Shown piece after piece: positions 7,390 through 8,600 of a stretch of 8,600 nt of DNA. The stretch is taken from NCBI GenBank assembly GCA_021160485.1, contig JAGHCL010000060.1:1-8600 (forward strand), given 5' to 3'. Source of the stretch: Candidatus Desulfofervidaceae bacterium. GTDB lineage: Bacteria; Desulfobacterota; Desulfofervidia; Desulfofervidales; Desulfofervidaceae. Within the stretch, counting starts at the first letter, position 1; the number at the start of each line of letters is the position of its first letter. A program made the translations under genes and the position numbers. The notes below the pieces were generated by a model. That model worked only from the letters and a program-made list of their open reading frames with translations. It was not told where the DNA came from and did not search any database.

Positions 7390-7438
7390 CAAAATAAATA
7401 AAAGGTTTAAAATAAGGGGTAAAAAACTTTTACAAGCC
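7330..7438. repeat. 9-bp inverted repeat linking the regulator's stop codon to the spacer
   Basis: GGCTTGTAA (7330-7338) and TTACAAGCC (7430-7438) are perfect reverse complements, 91 nt apart. The right arm, read on the minus strand, is the last two sense codons and the stop codon of the LytTR regulator. The left arm overlaps the arm of the shorter inverted repeat 7322-7389, so the two pairings exclude each other in a transcript. Confidence 0.5.
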
Positions 7439-8254
7439 TAGAATTTGTTTAAGTTGCTTAAGACGACGGCGGCTGATAGGAATCTCTATCTTATGTTTAC
7501 CTTTAGTGCGGAGGTAAAAATTACCTCCAGGCATAGTGGCTATTTCAACTACTTGATCTAGGTTGACTAAGTATTTTCTGTGTACCCGGAAAAAGGAAGT
7601 GCCTTGAAAGCGCTCTTCTAACGCCTTTAAGCTGTAAGAGGTAAATAACTTTTCTTCGGCTGTGTAAATATAAGTATAATCTCCCCATGCCTCGGCAAAT
7701 ATAATTTGGGAATAGGGGATTAACACGTGTCTTCCCCCTTTTTCTACAGGCAACTTTTGAATAGAAAGTGGCTCTGACCTATCTCGGTGCCAGCTCCTTT
7801 CCAACGCCTCAAATAATTTGGCTTCATCAAAGGCTTGTGAGGGAATAGAGATTTTTTTCCCTCCCATAGCTGCCTTTTCCTTTATTAATTTCTCCCAACG
7901 CTTTGCCCGTTGAATGGCATTAAGAAGCCTTGTTTTATCAATAGGTTTTACCAAGTAATCAACCGCATCTAGATTAAAGGCCTCAGCCGCATGGCTTTCT
8001 TCTTTGGCCAAGAAAATGACTAATGGCGCAAATCCTGCTTTAAGTAACCCTTTAACAAAATCCAAACCACTCATTTCATCAAGTTCTACGTCTACTAATA
8101 AAAGCTCATATGGGAAGACTTGGATTAGCTGAAAGGCCTCCCTTCCTGAAGGCGTTTCCCCAACCAAAACTACAGCGTTGGCCTCCTGAAGAAATTTTCT
8201 CAGTTGGGTCCTTTCCTGACAATCGTGAACTACAATAAGGGTTTTAAGACTCAT
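7430..8254 (-). CDS. LytTR-type response regulator with degenerate receiver domain
   Basis: The 274-residue product is a cytosolic DNA-binding regulator. It has a receiver domain (about 1-120), a linker (about 121-166) and a LytTR DNA-binding domain (about 167-270) with the signature FFRVHRKYLVN (221-231). The probable phosphorylation site is D55 in LLLVDVELDEMSG, and K103 in LVKPI is conserved. Two features are odd. The usual acidic pair is H10-D11, and the position of the conserved Thr/Ser switch (FLTA in relatives) is A83 in FLAKEE. Phosphorylation-dependent switching may therefore be weakened or replaced. ATG 8254 overlaps the end of the upstream PBP-like gene by 11 nt, so translation is probably coupled. 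A TTG at 8266 would add four residues. No histidine kinase gene is visible. A plausible target is acs, 217 nt downstream; this is inferred from position only. Confidence 0.93.
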   Translation of the reverse strand: MSLKTLIVVHDCQERTQLRKFLQEANAVVLVGETPSGREAFQLIQVFPYELLLVDVELDEMSGLDFVKGLLKAGFAPLVIFLAKEESHAAEAFNLDAVDYLVKPIDKTRLLNAIQRAKRWEKLIKEKAAMGGKKISIPSQAFDEAKLFEALERSWHRDRSEPLSIQKLPVEKGGRHVLIPYSQIIFAEAWGDYTYIYTAEEKLFTSYSLKALEERFQGTSFFRVHRKYLVNLDQVVEIATMPGGNFYLRTKGKHKIEIPISRRRLKQLKQILGL

Positions 8255-8600
8255 GTTTGCTTTCAAATATTATTTTACCAGTATCCTTAAAATCATAACC
8301 TGGAAACCTTTTGGAAAAAAACAAATCAATATTTAGTGGCTCTAAAAGTCCAAAAAATTCTTTAACCGGTTTGCGGTAAAAGTCATCCTGCCGACATACA
8401 AGATCAAACCGCTCCCAGCCTATAGGAATAAATTCCAGATTAAGGAGTGTTGCTACATACCGGATTCCAATCCCCACGTCAGCTTCCCCTTTAAGAATGC
8501 TTAGACCAACTTCTAAATGGGTATTTACTTCTTGGCCGTATCCTTTAATCTGATCAGATTTAATCCCCTGTTTGGCTAGGTGGTAGTCCAATAGTAAACG
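8244..8600 (-). CDS. C-terminal 118 residues of a PBP-like domain protein (regulator or molybdate/tungstate-type sensor)
   Basis: The minus frame is open from the right window edge to the TAA at 8244-8246; the start lies outside. The visible part resembles the C-terminal half of the periplasmic-binding-protein-like domain (Pfam PBP_like type) found behind ModE-like or excisionase-type helix-turn-helix domains and in MoeA-fused proteins. Supporting segments are LLLDYHLAKQGI, THLEVGLSILKGEADVGIGI (a sensor-domain pattern THxxVAxxVxxGxADxGxGI), LEFIPIGWERFDLV, and the late FPGYDFKDTGKI, which matches the family's GYD-T-G ending. From the family, a DNA-binding N-terminus and a small-ligand (oxyanion such as molybdate or tungstate) role are possible, but neither is visible here. 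It overlaps the LytTR regulator by 11 nt, which implies joint expression. Confidence 0.75.
   Translation of the reverse strand, partial: RLLLDYHLAKQGIKSDQIKGYGQEVNTHLEVGLSILKGEADVGIGIRYVATLLNLEFIPIGWERFDLVCRQDDFYRKPVKEFFGLLEPLNIDLFFSKRFPGYDFKDTGKIIFESKHES

Noticed and set aside
7212..7429. Canonical LytTR binding repeats in the acs spacer
   Set aside because: GCCGTTTGT and TCTGTTTAT on the minus strand each resemble the 9-bp half-site, but they are 28 nt apart start to start rather than the usual 21-22. They are too weak to annotate.
7421..7440. Intrinsic terminator directly after the LytTR regulator
   Set aside because: Only a short A/T-only hairpin (GTAAAA/TTTTAC) is present, with no GC stem, so it is unlikely to terminate efficiently.
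1..8600. Mobile elements, CRISPR array, tRNA or rRNA genes, defence genes
   Set aside because: I found no transposase, integrase, regularly spaced repeats, tRNA-like cloverleaf or rRNA motif. Nearly all of the window is covered by recognisable chromosomal genes.

Overview
The window is a compact chromosomal stretch with no mobile element, CRISPR array or RNA gene that I can see. G+C looks low to moderate by eye. The order rplM-rpsI-argC, an OFA-type transporter next to an AMP-forming acetyl-CoA synthetase, and a PBP-like/LytTR regulator pair together resemble anaerobic Desulfobacterota (sulfate-reducer-like, possibly thermophilic). This assignment is an inference from gene order and protein flavour. 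No marker here fixes the taxon.

Left part (1-1068, minus strand): the first 356 codons of ilvD (branched-chain amino acid synthesis), cut by the window edge. It diverges from a plus-strand cluster through a 118-bp spacer that holds a near-ideal sigma70-type promoter for the cluster and a weaker candidate promoter for ilvD.

Middle left (1132-3936, plus strand): rplM (L13) - rpsI (S9) - argC - truA, closely spaced and ended by a GC-rich hairpin flanked by A4/T4. That hairpin can terminate transcription in both directions. The cluster mixes ribosome assembly, arginine synthesis and tRNA pseudouridylation. argC starts with TTG, and the truA start is ambiguous (ATG 3078 or TTG 3177).

Right part (3947-8600, all minus strand): reading in the direction of transcription, a truncated PBP-like-domain protein overlaps by 11 nt a LytTR response regulator with a degenerate receiver domain. 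A 217-nt spacer rich in direct and inverted repeats follows, then acs (acetate + CoA + ATP to acetyl-CoA), a strong C6/G6 hairpin, and an OFA-family MFS transporter. The simplest reading is an acetate (or related monocarboxylate) uptake and activation module placed downstream of, and perhaps controlled by, an unusual two-protein sensor/regulator. No histidine kinase is visible in the window.

The most interesting parts are the regulator pair and the repeat-rich spacer before acs. The rest is ordinary housekeeping sequence.
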